The notes under the pieces: model-generated | Databases searched by the model: none | Told to the model about the DNA's origin: nothing | The model's input: the letters and a program-made list of their open reading frames with translations, nothing else | Made by a program: the position numbers and the translations under genes | DNA from: Lumnitzera littorea | Lineage: Eukaryota > Streptophyta > Magnoliopsida > Myrtales > Combretaceae | Direction: 5' to 3' | Assembly: GCA_024138015.1 (NCBI GenBank) | Contig: JAMXBB010000009.1 | Span: 11,984,052 to 12,048,051 of the forward strand | DNA length: 64,000 nucleotides | Part shown: positions 1-11,439 of the stretch, one piece after another | How the letters are laid out: each line of letters begins with the position of its first letter | Numbering within the stretch: position 1 is the stretch's first letter

Positions 1-129
1 ATTATCCCAAATGTTCTAATTTACCCAATTAAAGAAAATGAAATTTTGTGTCTAGCACGGGAGATTAGAGGCATCTGTACATTAACTACTTAGAAAATAA
101 TGTGCTACTTATGAATCATACGAATGTTA

Positions 130-1265
130 GACTTGTAAAGCGCAAGATCAGGAAATATCTTATACATGAAGGCGAACTTTATAGGGTATTGTTCATAGGG
201 AAACCCTTAAAATGTATTGCCTTTCTTGAAACAAAAACGGTTTTGGTCGAGGTACACGTTAAAGAATGTGGAGAACATTAGGGAAGAAGAAAGTTGTATT
301 ATTATTTACTCGATAGGAGGTACTATTGGCCTATAATGGAGGTAAACACTTTCAATTTCATCAAGAGGTGTATTGTTTGCCAGCAACATGGTGATGCTAT
401 CCATGCCTACACAATTACACCTCATAGTGTTACAACTCCTTGGCCTTTCCATACATGGGCATTCGATCTCATTGGACCTATACATCCTCCATCAAAGGGA
501 TACATTTGGATCTTAGTCACGATAAAGTGCTTTACAAAATGGGTGGAGGCAGTTCCTCTAAAGAAGCAATGGGACCAGTTGTTGCAACTTTTATAAAGGA
601 TAACATTATGTGCTGATTTGGGATCTCAAAGTGCATCCTTTCCGACAATGGAACTCCTTTCATTAATTGTCATGTCTGACAATTACTGGCTTCTTACAAT
701 ATCAATCATGTTAAATCCATGCCCTACTATCCAAAAGGGAATGGGCAAGTTGAGGCAACAAACAAAAGTTTATTGAAAGTCCTAAGTCATATGGTACATG
801 ACAATCATAAGGAATGGCATGATAAGCTACCACTAGTGCTTTCAGCTTATAGGATGTTAAAATGAAGGCCAATGCAAGCGATTCCCTTTTCGTTGGTATA
901 TAGAGCTGAGGTGGTGGTTCCAATAAAAGTTTTGATCCCATTTGATAGATTGGCCATAAATGCTGAGCTTGAACCCGATATGTTACGAATGACAGATTTG
1001 GAAGCATTGGACGAGAGGTGTGACGCCGCCAAACATAGTCTCATTAACTATTAACATAGACTTGGAGTAGCTTACAATTGCTTAGTAAAGAAGAGATTGT
1101 TTCAACAAGGCAATGTTGTACTTCATATAGCTGAGCATGTGCGCCAAGGTATTTCAACACTGAAATTTATGCCCAAGTAAAAGGGACCTTTCATCATTGA
1201 AGAGGTACATGAAAGTGGGTATTATAAATCTGGAATCCCAAGACTGATGCCATTACAACACCTAT
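130..1265 (+). pseudogene. Ty3/gypsy integrase relic (element A)
   Basis: Integrase inserts retroelement cDNA into the host genome. Read across frames, the segment shows the H-H-C-C zinc-binding region (EVH, GEH, then RCIVC near 255-380) and the core domain with WPFHTWAFDLIGPIHPP near 440-490, which holds the first catalytic Asp. The second Asp lies in SDNGTPF near 640-660, and the catalytic Glu in GNGQVEATN near 737-765. A degenerate C-terminal region (QGNVVL, KGPFII) reaches about 1265. The longest uninterrupted piece is 100 residues (294-596). At least one frameshift follows residue 90 of that piece, with stops near 862 and 1052, so it cannot encode an active enzyme. RT and protease would lie left of the window. 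Confidence 0.85.
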
Positions 1266-1979
1266 AAATTTCTAATACATTAAAAGTTTCATGTGTAAAA
1301 TGTATGATATATTACAGTTCAAATGAAATATGCGGCTCTAGTCACACGAGCTCGCCTTCAGTTAATTGTCTTTTTGTTCAATGTTTATCCAAAGTAAGTA
1401 TAGCATCGTTGCTACTTAGTAAGAGCTTTGTCTCCTAAGTGTATGATAGCCTCGAGTTCATGTCATGCTAACCAGTAAGAGTATTGTCTCTTGGGTACAC
1501 AACATGGCACCTTTTATACCTAACTCAATTTTACTATCTTATATTTTACACAGAGTCATATCAATAGGGTTAAGAAGTGGGTAGTACCCCCTTAATACAT
1601 TGAATGTTGCCCTTATTGATGACATAACACAAACTATAATTAAATGTTGCTTACAAATGAAATGCACAACATTCTATTCTCTATTCTTTTAAATGAATTC
1701 TTAAAGCCCAATCCAAAGTTATTATGGCATACATCATGGTTGTACTACTAAATATAACACACACTATAATTATTATGCTATCATTAATGCTTGTAAAAGA
1801 ATTGAGTTAGTACGATGATTCATTCAACACTATAAAAAACATGAGAAAGTCTAAGTAACAAAGGAGAAGTGTTCTTTCATTCTGTTTCTACAAGCATGCA
1901 TAAAAGTCCATAACATAAATAAAAAGGGCTCAAATAAGGATTACTTAAAGACAAAGCACTGATATAATAGAAGTTTTAA
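1266..1979. other. Non-coding 3' tail of element A
   Basis: No protein homology is recognised. A pair of related short phrases (near 1410-1440 and 1470-1500, both containing AGTAAGAG and TTGTCTC) suggests a small internal duplication. The segment lies between the integrase relic and the C-terminal end of the antisense ORF. Confidence 0.4.
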
Positions 1980-2170
1980 TCTATGTTTCCAATATGCTTT
2001 TGCATTTCCAGCTTAACCTCTTTAAGTTCCGCCTCAAGTCGATCATGTCGCTCTACAATATCTTGTGATTCTAGCATTTTTAGGTTGTAAAGGCGATCAC
2101 CTCTATATTTGGTAATTTGAAGTTTAAGCTACGTAATCCAGCAATACTACTCACTAAGAATTGTAAGTAT
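1980..2170 (-). pseudogene. C-terminal coiled-coil end of element A antisense ORF
   Basis: Read on the minus strand, this gives a heptad-like acidic and basic segment (LEAELKEVKLEMQKHIGNID) followed by a stop near 1980, consistent with a coiled-coil C terminus. I infer that it is the end of the antisense ORF whose N-terminal and middle parts lie at 6190-8462, because element C (2492-6007) sits between them. No catalytic function is assigned. Confidence 0.5.
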
Positions 2171-2486
2171 TAGGTAAGTACTGATTCCTAGGATTAATCC
2201 AAATGTAAAGTAGCTTTCTCGAAGAAGGTCATTATAGTATTCATCACTTCAATACCAAGACATATTGATCCAATTCAAAAATCGCCCCCCATAGCCTATA
2301 AGTCTTCGAATGATTGTAAGAGATCTAATGGAACTGTGAATCCAAATGAAACATATGCTCGGAAAACTAAGGTGCTTCTACCACCACTATATGGGATACA
2401 TCCTTCATTTGCTTTAGTACCTCAGTAACTAAAGTAGGGTCAGTATGGTCATGAGCCACTAGCAAAGGAATCCGACTATAGAATAG

Positions 2487-2491
2487 GGTAA
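2487..2491. repeat. Left TSD of element C (GGTAA, imperfect)
   Basis: The five bases next to the left LTR are GGTAA. Those next to the right LTR (6008-6012) are AGTAA, one mismatch. This fits a decayed 5-bp duplication typical of Ty3/gypsy integration. Confidence 0.5.
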
Positions 2492-3316
2492 TGATAAGAA
2501 TCTACCCCTAGGACCAATCACTCGCAATTGAGTTAGAGGACTCCAAGGACTTGCATAAAGAATGTTAGCTTAAAACCAAAGCCAAGACGGGGATTCCTAT
2601 GTCGAACTGATCTCTTGCCGACCTGTTTGTTAGATCCTTACATGTGTTAGACATACTCCTACCCAACTATCCTAGAAGACAACCTAAGACTAGCCGAGCC
2701 AAGCACCCCAACCAACCATAGGCATCTGACTCTAATTCAGCTAACTTCTTTACTGAATTGATTAGCTCCCAACCTAATCTAAATCAGGTTTGCTCCTAAC
2801 TACAATGCTTTCCTTCTTTTGCCTACCTTGTATCATATTCTTAATATCCAGCTACTAAGTGACATGTTTCTTCTGCTACAATATTTCAAAATGATTCTTT
2901 CTTTTCTATACTAAATATTCTTTACCCCTTTCACCTCATTTAGTATGTTTTATGTAACCTAATTGTAGAATGCCTTTTTGTCTTTTCATATATGTAAAGT
3001 AACCTTAGTGGATGGGTATATAAATCCTCACTTTCTTTTATGTAACAAGCAATTAATTAATGTAGAATTATGCATATTGAGTAACCTTCGTGTTCTTATT
3101 ATCATTCAACCCTTATCTATTCCCTTTAACAAGGAGTAGTAGCGAGTGGCCCTTCAAGTTCAGAACAAAGTATCATATCCAGTGGATGATAGGCTGAGTA
3201 GGATCAAGTGGTGCATCATATCCATCCAGTAGTTGCTCGAACTTTGCTAACTTTTTCCCTATTTATTTTTTGTTTGCTTCATTATGGTGCTTCTCCATAT
3301 GTTTGACGACGCATCA
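2492..3316 (+). repeat. 5' LTR of element C (825 bp)
   Basis: It starts TGATAAGAA and ends GACGCATCA, followed after six bases by the PBS. Its first 230 bp and last 130 bp align with 5639-6007. The middle (about 2720-3190), which carries a TATAAATCC-like box near 3020, is missing from the 3' copy. Confidence 0.75.
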
Positions 3317-3322
3317 GCTTTA

Positions 3323-3339
3323 CTAGTATTAGAGCATGG
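3323..3339 (+). promoter_or_regulatory. Primer-binding site, initiator tRNA-Met type (element C)
   Basis: CTAGTATTAGAGCATGG lies just inside the 5' LTR. It resembles the TGGTATCAGAGC-type PBS complementary to the 3' end of plant initiator tRNA-Met, with one or two substitutions. Confidence 0.7.
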
Positions 3340-3550
3340 CTCCATAAAGGAGTGTGTGAAGTTGTAGTGAAGTTTTAGTTTGCTTTGCTGTTGGTAGCTA
3401 GTATGTTTCCTCTGTACCTACTACAGTGTGTTTAAGTGTATGTAAGTGTAGTTTCATTATTACTCTATTTTTCATTACAAAAACAGAGCAAGTTCGCTAC
3501 TGTTCTATTCAAGTGATTATTGGGAATTGAAGTTGTTAGTGAGTTATTAA

Positions 3551-4905
3551 TATGTTTGAGAAGTATTACCCTATGTCAGATTTGAGTGTTTAGAGAGTTA
3601 TTGGTGGCTAGAGTAGTGGTGCTCAACCTGGTCATAGTCATAATGGTAGTAATACTTTAGGGTCAGTTGATGACAAACTTGATATACTAACCGACCTTAT
3701 TGAGAGTTTAGTCACAATAATGTAAGTTAACAGACAACAACCCTATGATGTATAGTACCATAACCTATAAGAAAATGCTCTTGAGAGACACTATGGCTAA
3801 GGTAATCAAATCAATTTCCTAATTTGACCGCGACGAGTTGGAGGAGTAGCAGACCAAGCTACTAGACGAAGATTAGAGTTGGAGGAGATTGAGGAAGATG
3901 ATGAGGAGTTAGATGTTGAAGAGTTTGGGGAGGAAGAAGACAAAGTTAACTATTACCAAGCACAAAGACAATGATGCCAAGTCTTTCAAGGGTTAGACAA
4001 TGTCAAGGTTCAAATCTAATTCTTCAGTGGAAGTGGAGATGCATATGAATATTGGAGTAGGAAGAGAAGGTGAAAAAAGTGTTTGAATGTTATGGGTATA
4101 CAGATGCTATCATGGTCCAACTTGCTACACCGAAGTTTACTGGGTCTGTCACTATGTGGTGGAAAAATCTAAATGTAACTAGAACAAGAGATGGAAGATG
4201 AGGTATTAGAACTTGGGATGAGATAAAAAGGTTATTAAGAGGAAGATTTGTGCCCGAGACTTACCTACAAGATACGTTTGCAAAGTTGCAGGAGCTTCGC
4301 CAAGGAAGCCAATTTATTGATGACTACGTAAGAGAGTTCCAAATGCTAATGATCCGAGTCGACGTAGAAGAGTTAGAGGCCCGTATAATATTGAGGTTCA
4401 TTTCTAGGCTTAAATACGAGATTCGTAACATCGTAGAAGTACAAAGGTTTTATATCTTGGAAGGGGTGATAAAGATAGTGTAGAGGGTCGAAAAAGAGAG
4501 GAAAAGTGCTCTGAGCCGATTTGGGCCAACATTCTCCTAACCCCTAGTTCTGTACCGAAGAGGGCATATAGGGCAGAGGATAGGAAAGATTGATTTGATG
4601 ATAGCAAAGTAAACCAGCAAAGCAGAGCTAGTCAGATAGGTCAAGCCAATATTAGGTCGACCTTAAGGATATATGAGAAAGGGCAAACCTTCGGACGGAA
4701 GACTAGCGGGGTGAAATGTTTTAAATACTTGGGCTTCAGACATATGGCCACTAAGTGTCTGAATCAATGCGTCATGGTGCTTCGAGGCGATGTAATGGAT
4801 AACATCGACAAGAGCGAGCTTAGGAAAGAAGAAAATGTTGGAAAACCTAAAGCCAGAGAGGAAGAGTAGACTCTTATCTATACCGATCAAGGAGAAGTGT
4901 TGACC
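3551..4905 (+). pseudogene. gag relic of element C
   Basis: Gag forms the virus-like particle. An ATG at 3551 starts a degenerate frame with an acidic stretch (EEIEEDDEELDVEEF, near 3885-3930). A retrotransposon-gag core follows: WWKNLN near 4160, RFVPETYLQDTFAKLQELRQ near 4240-4300 and a clean 77-codon run at 4250-4483. A damaged CCHC knuckle lies near 4717-4770 (CFKYLGFRHMATKC), with Tyr at the second Cys. Several stops and shifts (for example near 3973, 4201 and 4481) break the frame. Confidence 0.75.
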
Positions 4906-4959
4906 CTAGTCCTGAGATAAGTACTAAGTTCCTTACCGAACTTTGAAGAAGACTAGAAG

Positions 4960-5480
4960 GAGAATCTATTTCATACCAAGTATACTGTTAAAAGCCAATT
5001 ATGCAAGATCATTATGGATAGGGGAAGTTGTATAAATGTCGTTGCACAGTCCTTTGTATAGAGGTTGGGTTTGCTAACCCTAAAGCATCCCTGACTTACA
5101 AGCTGCATTGGCTTCATGATAAAGGTGCTTTGCACGTGACTAAATAAGTGACTATACCGTTTAGTGTTGGGAGTGTGTATAGGGATAAAGTAATATATGA
5201 TGTTGTCCCCGTAGGAGCTTCACATCTACTGCTTAGATGACCTTGGTTATTCGACCAATATGTTACTCACGATGGGTATAAGAACACTTATACCTTTGTT
5301 AAGGATGGAAAGAAGATTATGTTGCAACCCATGACCCCATCTTAAGTAAATGAAACCAGTGATGAGCTCACCCAAGCTAGTAAGAAGAATGCCTTAATGA
5401 TGAGCTGAAGAGAGCTTTGAGCTGTTGAAAAGGCTGGAGAACCTATGTTCCCATTAATTAGAAGATTATTGGAAATGAGA
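4960..5480 (+). pseudogene. Aspartic protease relic and pol N terminus of element C
   Basis: The retroviral-type protease active site is seen near 5012-5025 as MDRGSC, where the family usually has a D-[SG]-G triad. Downstream, KSQLCKIIMD and LLTLKHP resemble the family, and the frame is broken several times. Around 5450-5550 a segment (PLIRRLLE...) resembles the linker ahead of RT. At about 5550 the sequence jumps to the extreme pol C terminus (near 5590-5625), marking a deletion of RT, RNase H and integrase. Confidence 0.6.
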
Positions 5481-5638
5481 GATTTAGAGGATATCCTTAA
5501 TGAAATTCAAAGCTTGATAAATGAGTTTTTTTATCTAATTCCTCACTAGCCAGCAAAAGAAGACCCCATGTACGCCTTTGAAGAAAAAGTAGAAACCAAT
5601 CTAGATTTGAGGACAAATCTTTCTAACCCCTAGGTAGA

Positions 5639-6007
5639 TCATAGGAATCTACCCTTAAGACGAATCACTTACGGTCAAGCTAAAGGACTCCAAGGACTCA
5701 CGCAGAGAATACTAGCTTGAAACCAAAGTTGAGATGGGGACTCTTATGCTGAACTGATCTCCTGTCGACTTGTCTGTCAAATGCTCACATGTATCAAACA
5801 TGCTCTTGCTCAGTAGCAAAGTCTTATCCTAAAAGACAGCTTATGACTAGCCGAGCCGAGCACCCTAACCGACCATAAGTTAGGTAGGATTGAGTGGTAC
5901 GTCATATCCATTAGTTAGCTATCCAAACTTTGCTAACTTTTTCCCTATTTGTTTTTTGTTTGCTTTGTTGTGGTGCTTCTTTGTGTGTCCGACCTTAGGA
6001 CGCATTA
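5639..6007 (+). repeat. 3' LTR of element C (369 bp, deleted)
   Basis: It aligns with both ends of 2492-3316 but lacks about 470 bp from the middle, joining near 5880. The end GACGCATTA differs from the 5' LTR end by one C-to-T change. The bases after it (6008-6012, AGTAA) nearly match the left flank. Confidence 0.7.
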
Positions 6008-6189
6008 AGTAATGTCATCAACTGCAATGATACTTAAGAAATGTCATCTATTGTACTGGTTGGTTGGCTATCAAAGAGTCCAACTACCTTTAGAACCTCA
6101 GTGTACTCTTAGATATTAGCTTCCTCTAAGTGTATGGCCCCATGGTTGTCTCGATTAATAATATTGCTTAGCTCTTTCAATGCTTGAGT

Positions 6190-8462
6190 CTGTTTTTTAG
6201 TTGGCTATTGTAGTTGATCTGCTTCAATGATAGTTTGGTCTTGAATTTCCTTTTGGTCACCAACACTACCTGATGGACCATTTGCATTGCTATCTTCATC
6301 CGTATCGTTAGGAGATTCATTAGTGTTTAAGGACTCATCATCACTTCCACCATCATTAGTAACCTCAATAAGATGATCATTTACTTAAGGTGCTTTCCTA
6401 AAACCATGTTGGACAAGGAAAGGAGAAAGGATGGAAGAGAGCTTCTTAGATGTTTTGTCATTCTTTAAAGCAGGAGTAACATTTCTGTTATCTTCATCCT
6501 GCAAAGAAACAGAGAAAAGTGACGAGTAAACAAGTCGTGAGACACAAAAATATAAATATCACGAGAAAGATATTGACTAAAAACCTCACAAGTGCATGAA
6601 TACTTGATTTCTATGATAACACGCAACTTAGGGGTAGAATGATTTTTCTTGTTTTTATTCTTTACATTAGAAGGTGGCTTCTTCTTTTCGCTAGGAGCTC
6701 AAAATAGGAATTCATCCTTATAAATAGTCTTCACTAAAAGCTTACTCTCGATTAGTGAAGTCACATATTTTTTAAAGTCTTCTAGGCAACCCATTTAGTA
6801 TGTAAACCAACCAGTGGAAGCAATCCCACAGTGACTAATAGATGGAAAAAACAATTGTCTCACTTGTAAGCGGATATTTCTAAAATCATCTAGGCTCAAT
6901 GATCTACAACACTCATCAAAGTCATCATCAATTGATATTTTTGAAGGGATACCTTAGTCAAAACCACATTGTCGAGCAACTCGATGTGGTATGTATAACA
7001 ACACTCTATGCTCAAGATAATGATTGTAGGAGTCACCCCGATCAAGTAAAGAGGGGAGACCTCCAAGTAAGCACCAAAGGATGATATCAACTTCGGTAAA
7101 TTCAATTCTTTCCCTTGCACCAAGTAAATTCATAATGTCCTTCAATCCTTTTGGATAAAAATGTGGAAACCACAAGTATTCAGGTATCTTGCTGGTGTAG
7201 GGATAAAAAGTAACTTCTTTGTAGTTGTCTAAAACATCTAACAAGGCACCCAAAGGTCATCTATTGACCCATGCCTAAGCCCACAGCTCACTACATTTAA
7301 GCCAGTCAAGACAAGAGCCACAATATCTCTCATACTGCTTACAAAAGAAGATATGTAAGAATACCACATTTGCATGGGTATGATAGCATACTAACCTATC
7401 AATTGAATGGAGGCTTCATGATAGAGATCGAGATGCTTGTACAATGATCTTGAATAAAATAGACCTAAGGTAAAATGTTCTCTACATGCTATATGGATCG
7501 CTAGGTGGAATAATCGTAAGTTCACACCATCCTTCGAGCTACTAGGAAACACATACAAAAACAACTAACAAGACAAAAACAACTAACAAGCCAAAAAAGC
7601 TTCTAATTCATACCTGTAAGGAGAGATTGTTCATGAGAGAACTTAACTAGACTATCAAAATTGAATGACAAAGGTAAGAGTGTTGGTATTCACTCAAATT
7701 CTTCATTCCCTTCAAAGAAATGTTGTACCCAGGTGTTAAAAGTGGCTTTCCTACGAGTGTCTATGGCTTTCTTCCTTTTAGCCTCCAAAGTTAAGATTAG
7801 GTCCTGGTCTTCTTCAAAAATTGTGGAAGCAGTAATATCAGTTATGCTAAAATCACAAAGATGCAAGAGTATACTAATGTCTTCAAGAGTGGGTGTAATC
7901 TTGCCCCATGCAGTCACAAATGTATGTGTTTAGTACTCTAAAGACATATCAATGCCCTTTAAATCTCCATGTCATTGGACCGAAGAAAGCTAAAGTAAGA
8001 GAAAACGTATATTGGAAAATAGACATCTACTTTCACCAAAGTATCAACATAGGCTGAGTTACTCAGAATATGATTTACCCAATCAGACCAACTAGCCATG
8101 GGTATCTAAGGAAAGCGAAACAAACTTTCAAATAGCAAGACTTCTTTCCTTTCATTTCTAAATCGAAGCACTGAATCTTCTTTTATAGTTCGCCTCTAAT
8201 GCACTTGAGGTTCTCGTCTTATAAAGTGCAGAGCACCTTGAGTAGTTGATTGTTTATATAAGTCTTGTCTTCTTATATCTCCCCAAAAGGAATCCTCTTT
8301 TATCATTATGTCAAGCCACTTATCCCATGGCAAAGGCATAGCAAGAATGCAACCGTCTTGAACAGTTAATACTTGTTTGCCCTTATTCTTCTTGAGTATC
8401 TTCTTCTTAAATTCCTTGCCCATCTTTGAATACCACTTGCAAATTTGAATGATGAACATCAG
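6190..8462 (-). pseudogene. Antisense ORF of element A, plant-mobile-domain-like
   Basis: It runs opposite to pol. In protein order: residues at 8459-8196 (PWDKWLDIMIKEDSFWGDI), then 7917-7690 with WGKITPTLEDISILLHL, which matches the conserved [GE]-[EK]-[MI]-T-x-T-LED core of the plant mobile domain (aminotransferase-like PMD) family. Residues at 7253-6954 follow (ILWCLLGGLPS, SYNHYLEHRVLLYIPHRVAR), and an acidic Ser/Asp/Asn-rich tail at 6380-6190. Pieces lie in different frames with stops, so it is dead. PMD-like ORFs are known as extra ORFs in plant transposons. Their role is unknown, and the assignment rests on motif recall. Confidence 0.6.
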
Positions 8463-8938
8463 TTAGTTACGTGGTGAAAAGAAGAAAATTCAACAAAAAG
8501 CGAACAAAATGAATTGAATAAAGAGACCATATGAGGTATAATGAAAATCAGCTCAATTAAAGGTTGGACTGTACAATGAAATGGGTATGAACATGAAAGA
8601 GGTATCTCTTTAAAAAAAAAAGTTTACATATGGATGGGATAAAGGAGCACGTGCATTGAGAGAGCTTGAATGAAAAGAAATTCATAAAGTGAATGGATAG
8701 AGAATGGATGTAAGCAGGCAATGAGTCGTTAGGGTTTAATTTTAATGGGAACCTAAATATTTGCTACCGTCACCTTACATTATACACTTCAAGATAAATA
8801 GTGGAAGCTAATTTTTTTGAAAGAAAGACACCACATATACATGATATGAGAAGTAAAGAATTATCACATATATGTGACCAATAGCTAAAACTCAAACAAT
8901 TGAAACTCTCTCATAGCTAAGAATACAACTCATCAAAG
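8463..8938. other. Non-coding segment of element A
   Basis: It lies upstream of the antisense ORF start. AT-rich, with no coding signal and no LTR-like ends seen. Confidence 0.35.
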
Positions 8939-9130
8939 GAGTGATAGAAGAAAATTTAAGTACCAGCATATGTTAGCCCTTCCATCATGAATGTGACCAA
9001 TGGAGTAACAAAAGAAAATTTGAGTACTAGCATCTGTCACCCCCTCCATCACAGGCGTGACTAAGGGAGTGATAAAAGAAAATTTGAGTACTAGTGCCCG
9101 TTACCCCCTCCATCATGAGTGTGACCAAAA
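8939..9130 (+). repeat. 64-bp tandem repeat, three copies
   Basis: Units start at 8939, 9003 and 9067, each beginning GGAGT and containing GAAAATTT, AGTAC and CCATCA. Units differ at roughly 10-15 positions each. Fragments of the same phrase (CCCTCCATTACGGGCAT, near 9191) suggest that a decayed fourth copy follows. Confidence 0.85.
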
Positions 9131-9361
9131 ATAGAGTTGATGTCTACCTATTCATCACAATCATGATAACAAATCAGAAGGGTGATCACTCCCTCCATTA
9201 CGGGCATAATGAGTTGAATGTTTGTGATGAGCCATTCACATCCTTCATCACAGCTATGATTGATTATTTGAGAAGAAGAATTGTGTTTATTTCCATCCAA
9301 AATGGATGAAGTGGATAAATCTCACTATCGATTGGGCCCCATTCCCTACTTTAAGCGGAAT

Positions 9362-9366
9362 GGAGT
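9362..9366. repeat. Left TSD of element B (GGAGT)
   Basis: GGAGT before the 5' LTR compares with GGATT (19323-19327) after the 3' LTR, one mismatch. Confidence 0.55.
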
Positions 9367-9805
9367 TGTTAATAGTTGAGTTTCATTAACTCATCTACTC
9401 GTATGCCAATAGGCTGAGTTATCTACATTCTTAGCTAATGCCATGTAATACAAATCCTTATCTAATCTGAATTCAAAGGGGATGGTGTGAACAGTTATCA
9501 CTTGGCACAGTTATATTACATAATTGCCCACTCTCCTTACATTTCAGGAATGTACCTGATCAAGAGGCCTCTATGTGTCTCGATAATCATTTTGATAATT
9601 GCTTCTTCAGACACAACATTTGTCTATAAATACGATAATGAAATGTTGTTAGAGATCATTTGATAACTCTTTACTATGTACTCAATTTTTCCTATGTTCA
9701 TTTACTAACTTAGGCATCGAAGTGACTGCACCAAATTGGCCCTAGTATCAAAAGTTTTTCCATTTATTGTAGGATAAAGTTCAAATCTAAAATCTACTAA
9801 CAACA
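9367..9805 (+). repeat. 5' LTR of element B (439 bp)
   Basis: It starts TGTTAATAGTTGA and ends TACTAACAACA, and aligns end to end with 18884-19322. A TATAAATAC box near 9624 lies in a region conserved in the other LTR (TATAAATAC near 19142) and is a likely former promoter. Confidence 0.9.
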
Positions 9806-9823
9806 TTTGGTGCTGTCTATTTT
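9806..9823 (+). promoter_or_regulatory. Primer-binding site region of element B
   Basis: TTTGGTGCTGTCTAT directly follows the 5' LTR. It resembles the TTTGGCGCCGTCTGT-type start of plant Tat interiors. The same kind of site (ATTGGTGCCGTTTGTGGG) follows the LTR at 37256. I do not assign the priming tRNA. Confidence 0.6.
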
Positions 9824-9841
9824 TTTTCTTGACTCACTCAC

Positions 9842-11050
9842 ATGGTTAGAACTAGATTGACTAAATGTGCAGGTGCTAATACTTTGTCCCACCACCATGA
9901 GAGGGGAAGCAGGTACATTGACAAACAGTGTTTGGCTAAGTTAGAGCAGTTTTGCCTCAACTTGACTAGAGAAAATTAAGAGTTAGTCAAAAAACATGAA
10001 GAGATCCTTAATCTCCTCTATAATAATATCCACCTAAATCAAAACAAAAAGTAAGGCGATCACAGCGTCGAGGACTATGATGACTCAATCTATTCACCCG
10101 AATTGTCGAGAAAGCAAGTTGAAGTTACAATTGGACCTTCGACTCCTACACTTAAGAAAGTTAACAACGGCAAGCAATCGTAACAGTTGCACTATACGGA
10201 ACCTTCGCATGTTAGCACCCCCACTGCAATGAGTAAATAGTTTTAAATTAAGAAGAGCCCTTTCATTCTTACAATTTTGGAGGAGGTTATACTACGGCAC
10301 ATTAAGTTGTCAAAGTTTGAAACTCATGATGGGATGAAAGATCCTGGGGTTTACTTAAAGTATTATCACACCTTGGCTAAGTTGCATGACTTAAGTAATG
10401 TTGTGGCCTACCAAGCTTTTTCCTTAACATTGAGGAATGTAGTAAGTACATGGTTCAAACACTTGAAATCGAACACTATTTCATGTTTCGAAGAACTAGT
10501 AGAAGTGTTCCTTCAGCACTTCCTTGTAAGTAAGCTTTTTGTTAAGGATTTTTTTAGTCCTTAACACAATAAAGCAGAGATCAGATGAATCCATTAGGGA
10601 TTATCTAGCCAAGTTTATAGCTAAGATGGTCCAAATTTTAAAATTAGACATGAGTGTAGCCCTCAATGCTATCATTGATGGAGTTAAGCCTTATGGAGCC
10701 TTTTTTAAGTCTCTTGCCAAGAATAAGCCTAGAACTTTTGTTGAGTTCAAAGATAAAGCTACATCCTACATCCAACAAGAAGACAATATAAAGGCTCGGC
10801 AACAAGTTGATTAAAATAGAGGAGATAGGAAAAATGATAAGAGGAGAAGAGCAAAAGATCGACTCAGGACCATTGACGATCAAAGTTCGAATGTTGAGAG
10901 AAAGACTAAGGATTTCGACATATTCATCCTACACGCCAGTTAAACATCCAATCTTAGATATATTAATGGTGTTACGTGGGCAAAGAGGTATATTGCAATG
11001 GCCAGAGAAGATGAGGGGAAATCCTTCAAGGTGAAATTCCAACAAATATT
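9842..11050 (+). pseudogene. gag relic of element B
   Basis: It starts at the ATG at 9842 (MVRTRLTKCAGANTLSHHH). The Tat-type gag core is in 10277-10564: LSKFETHDGMKDPGVYLKYY, then AFSLTLRNVVSTWFKHL and a FxELVEVFLQHF segment. A frameshift near 10555 moves the reading to the frame of 10571-10814 (KQRSDESIRDYLAKF, FKSLAKNKPRTFVEFKDKA). In-frame stops lie near 9977, 10051 and 10180. Gag would form the particle. No intact zinc knuckle is seen. Confidence 0.85.
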
Positions 11051-11439
11051 GCAATTTCCATTGCGACAAAAGCTATGACGCAAATGAATGCATCTAACTC
11101 AAGAATGTGATTGAGGATGCAATTTAATGAAGGCACTTGCATAAGTTTCTTGCGCATGATGCCTAGAATATTGAGTGACCATCCCAAAGGAGGCATGATG
11201 ATCAAGAGAATGTTACTCGACTGGCTATTGTAGGGAAAGATGTAAGAGACGAGAGTATCAGTAGAGTACCTAATGGGATAATCAACGCTATTGTTGACAG
11301 AACTTCTGTTATAGGTCGGTCAAGCTCTTCGAGTCTAATTAATGCTGTAAATTATGTTTGTAATATCCATGGCAAGAAGGTCAAGATCGACAATACGATC
11401 TCTTTCATAAGGGAAGATTTTAAAGGCATCCAAAGGTCG

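Larger units (their letters stand above)
2492..6007 (+). mobile_element. Element C: internally deleted Ty3/gypsy element nested in element A
   Basis: Left LTR 2492-3316 and right LTR 5639-6007 share a start (TGATAAGAATCT against TCATAGGAATCT) and an end (GACGCATCA against GACGCATTA). The interior holds a PBS, a gag relic and a protease relic, followed directly by the last codons of pol. RT, RNase H and integrase are missing. LTR sequence, the iMet-type PBS and a zinc-knuckle gag suggest a chromovirus-type element. The insertion interrupts the antisense ORF of element A, so it is younger than A. Confidence 0.75.
1..9366 (+). mobile_element. Element A: 3' part of a decayed Ty3/gypsy (Tat-like) retrotransposon
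   Basis: The 5' part lies outside the window. Visible parts are an integrase relic (about 130-1265, plus strand), a non-coding tail, and a long antisense ORF (minus strand, about 8462 down to 1980) that element C splits at 2492-6007. A 64-bp tandem repeat lies near the right end. Order and orientation (pol on plus, extra ORF antisense between integrase and 3' LTR) match plant Tat-lineage elements. I found no separate 3' LTR for A. The LTR at 9367-9805 might serve both A and B, but this is unproven. Confidence 0.6.
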
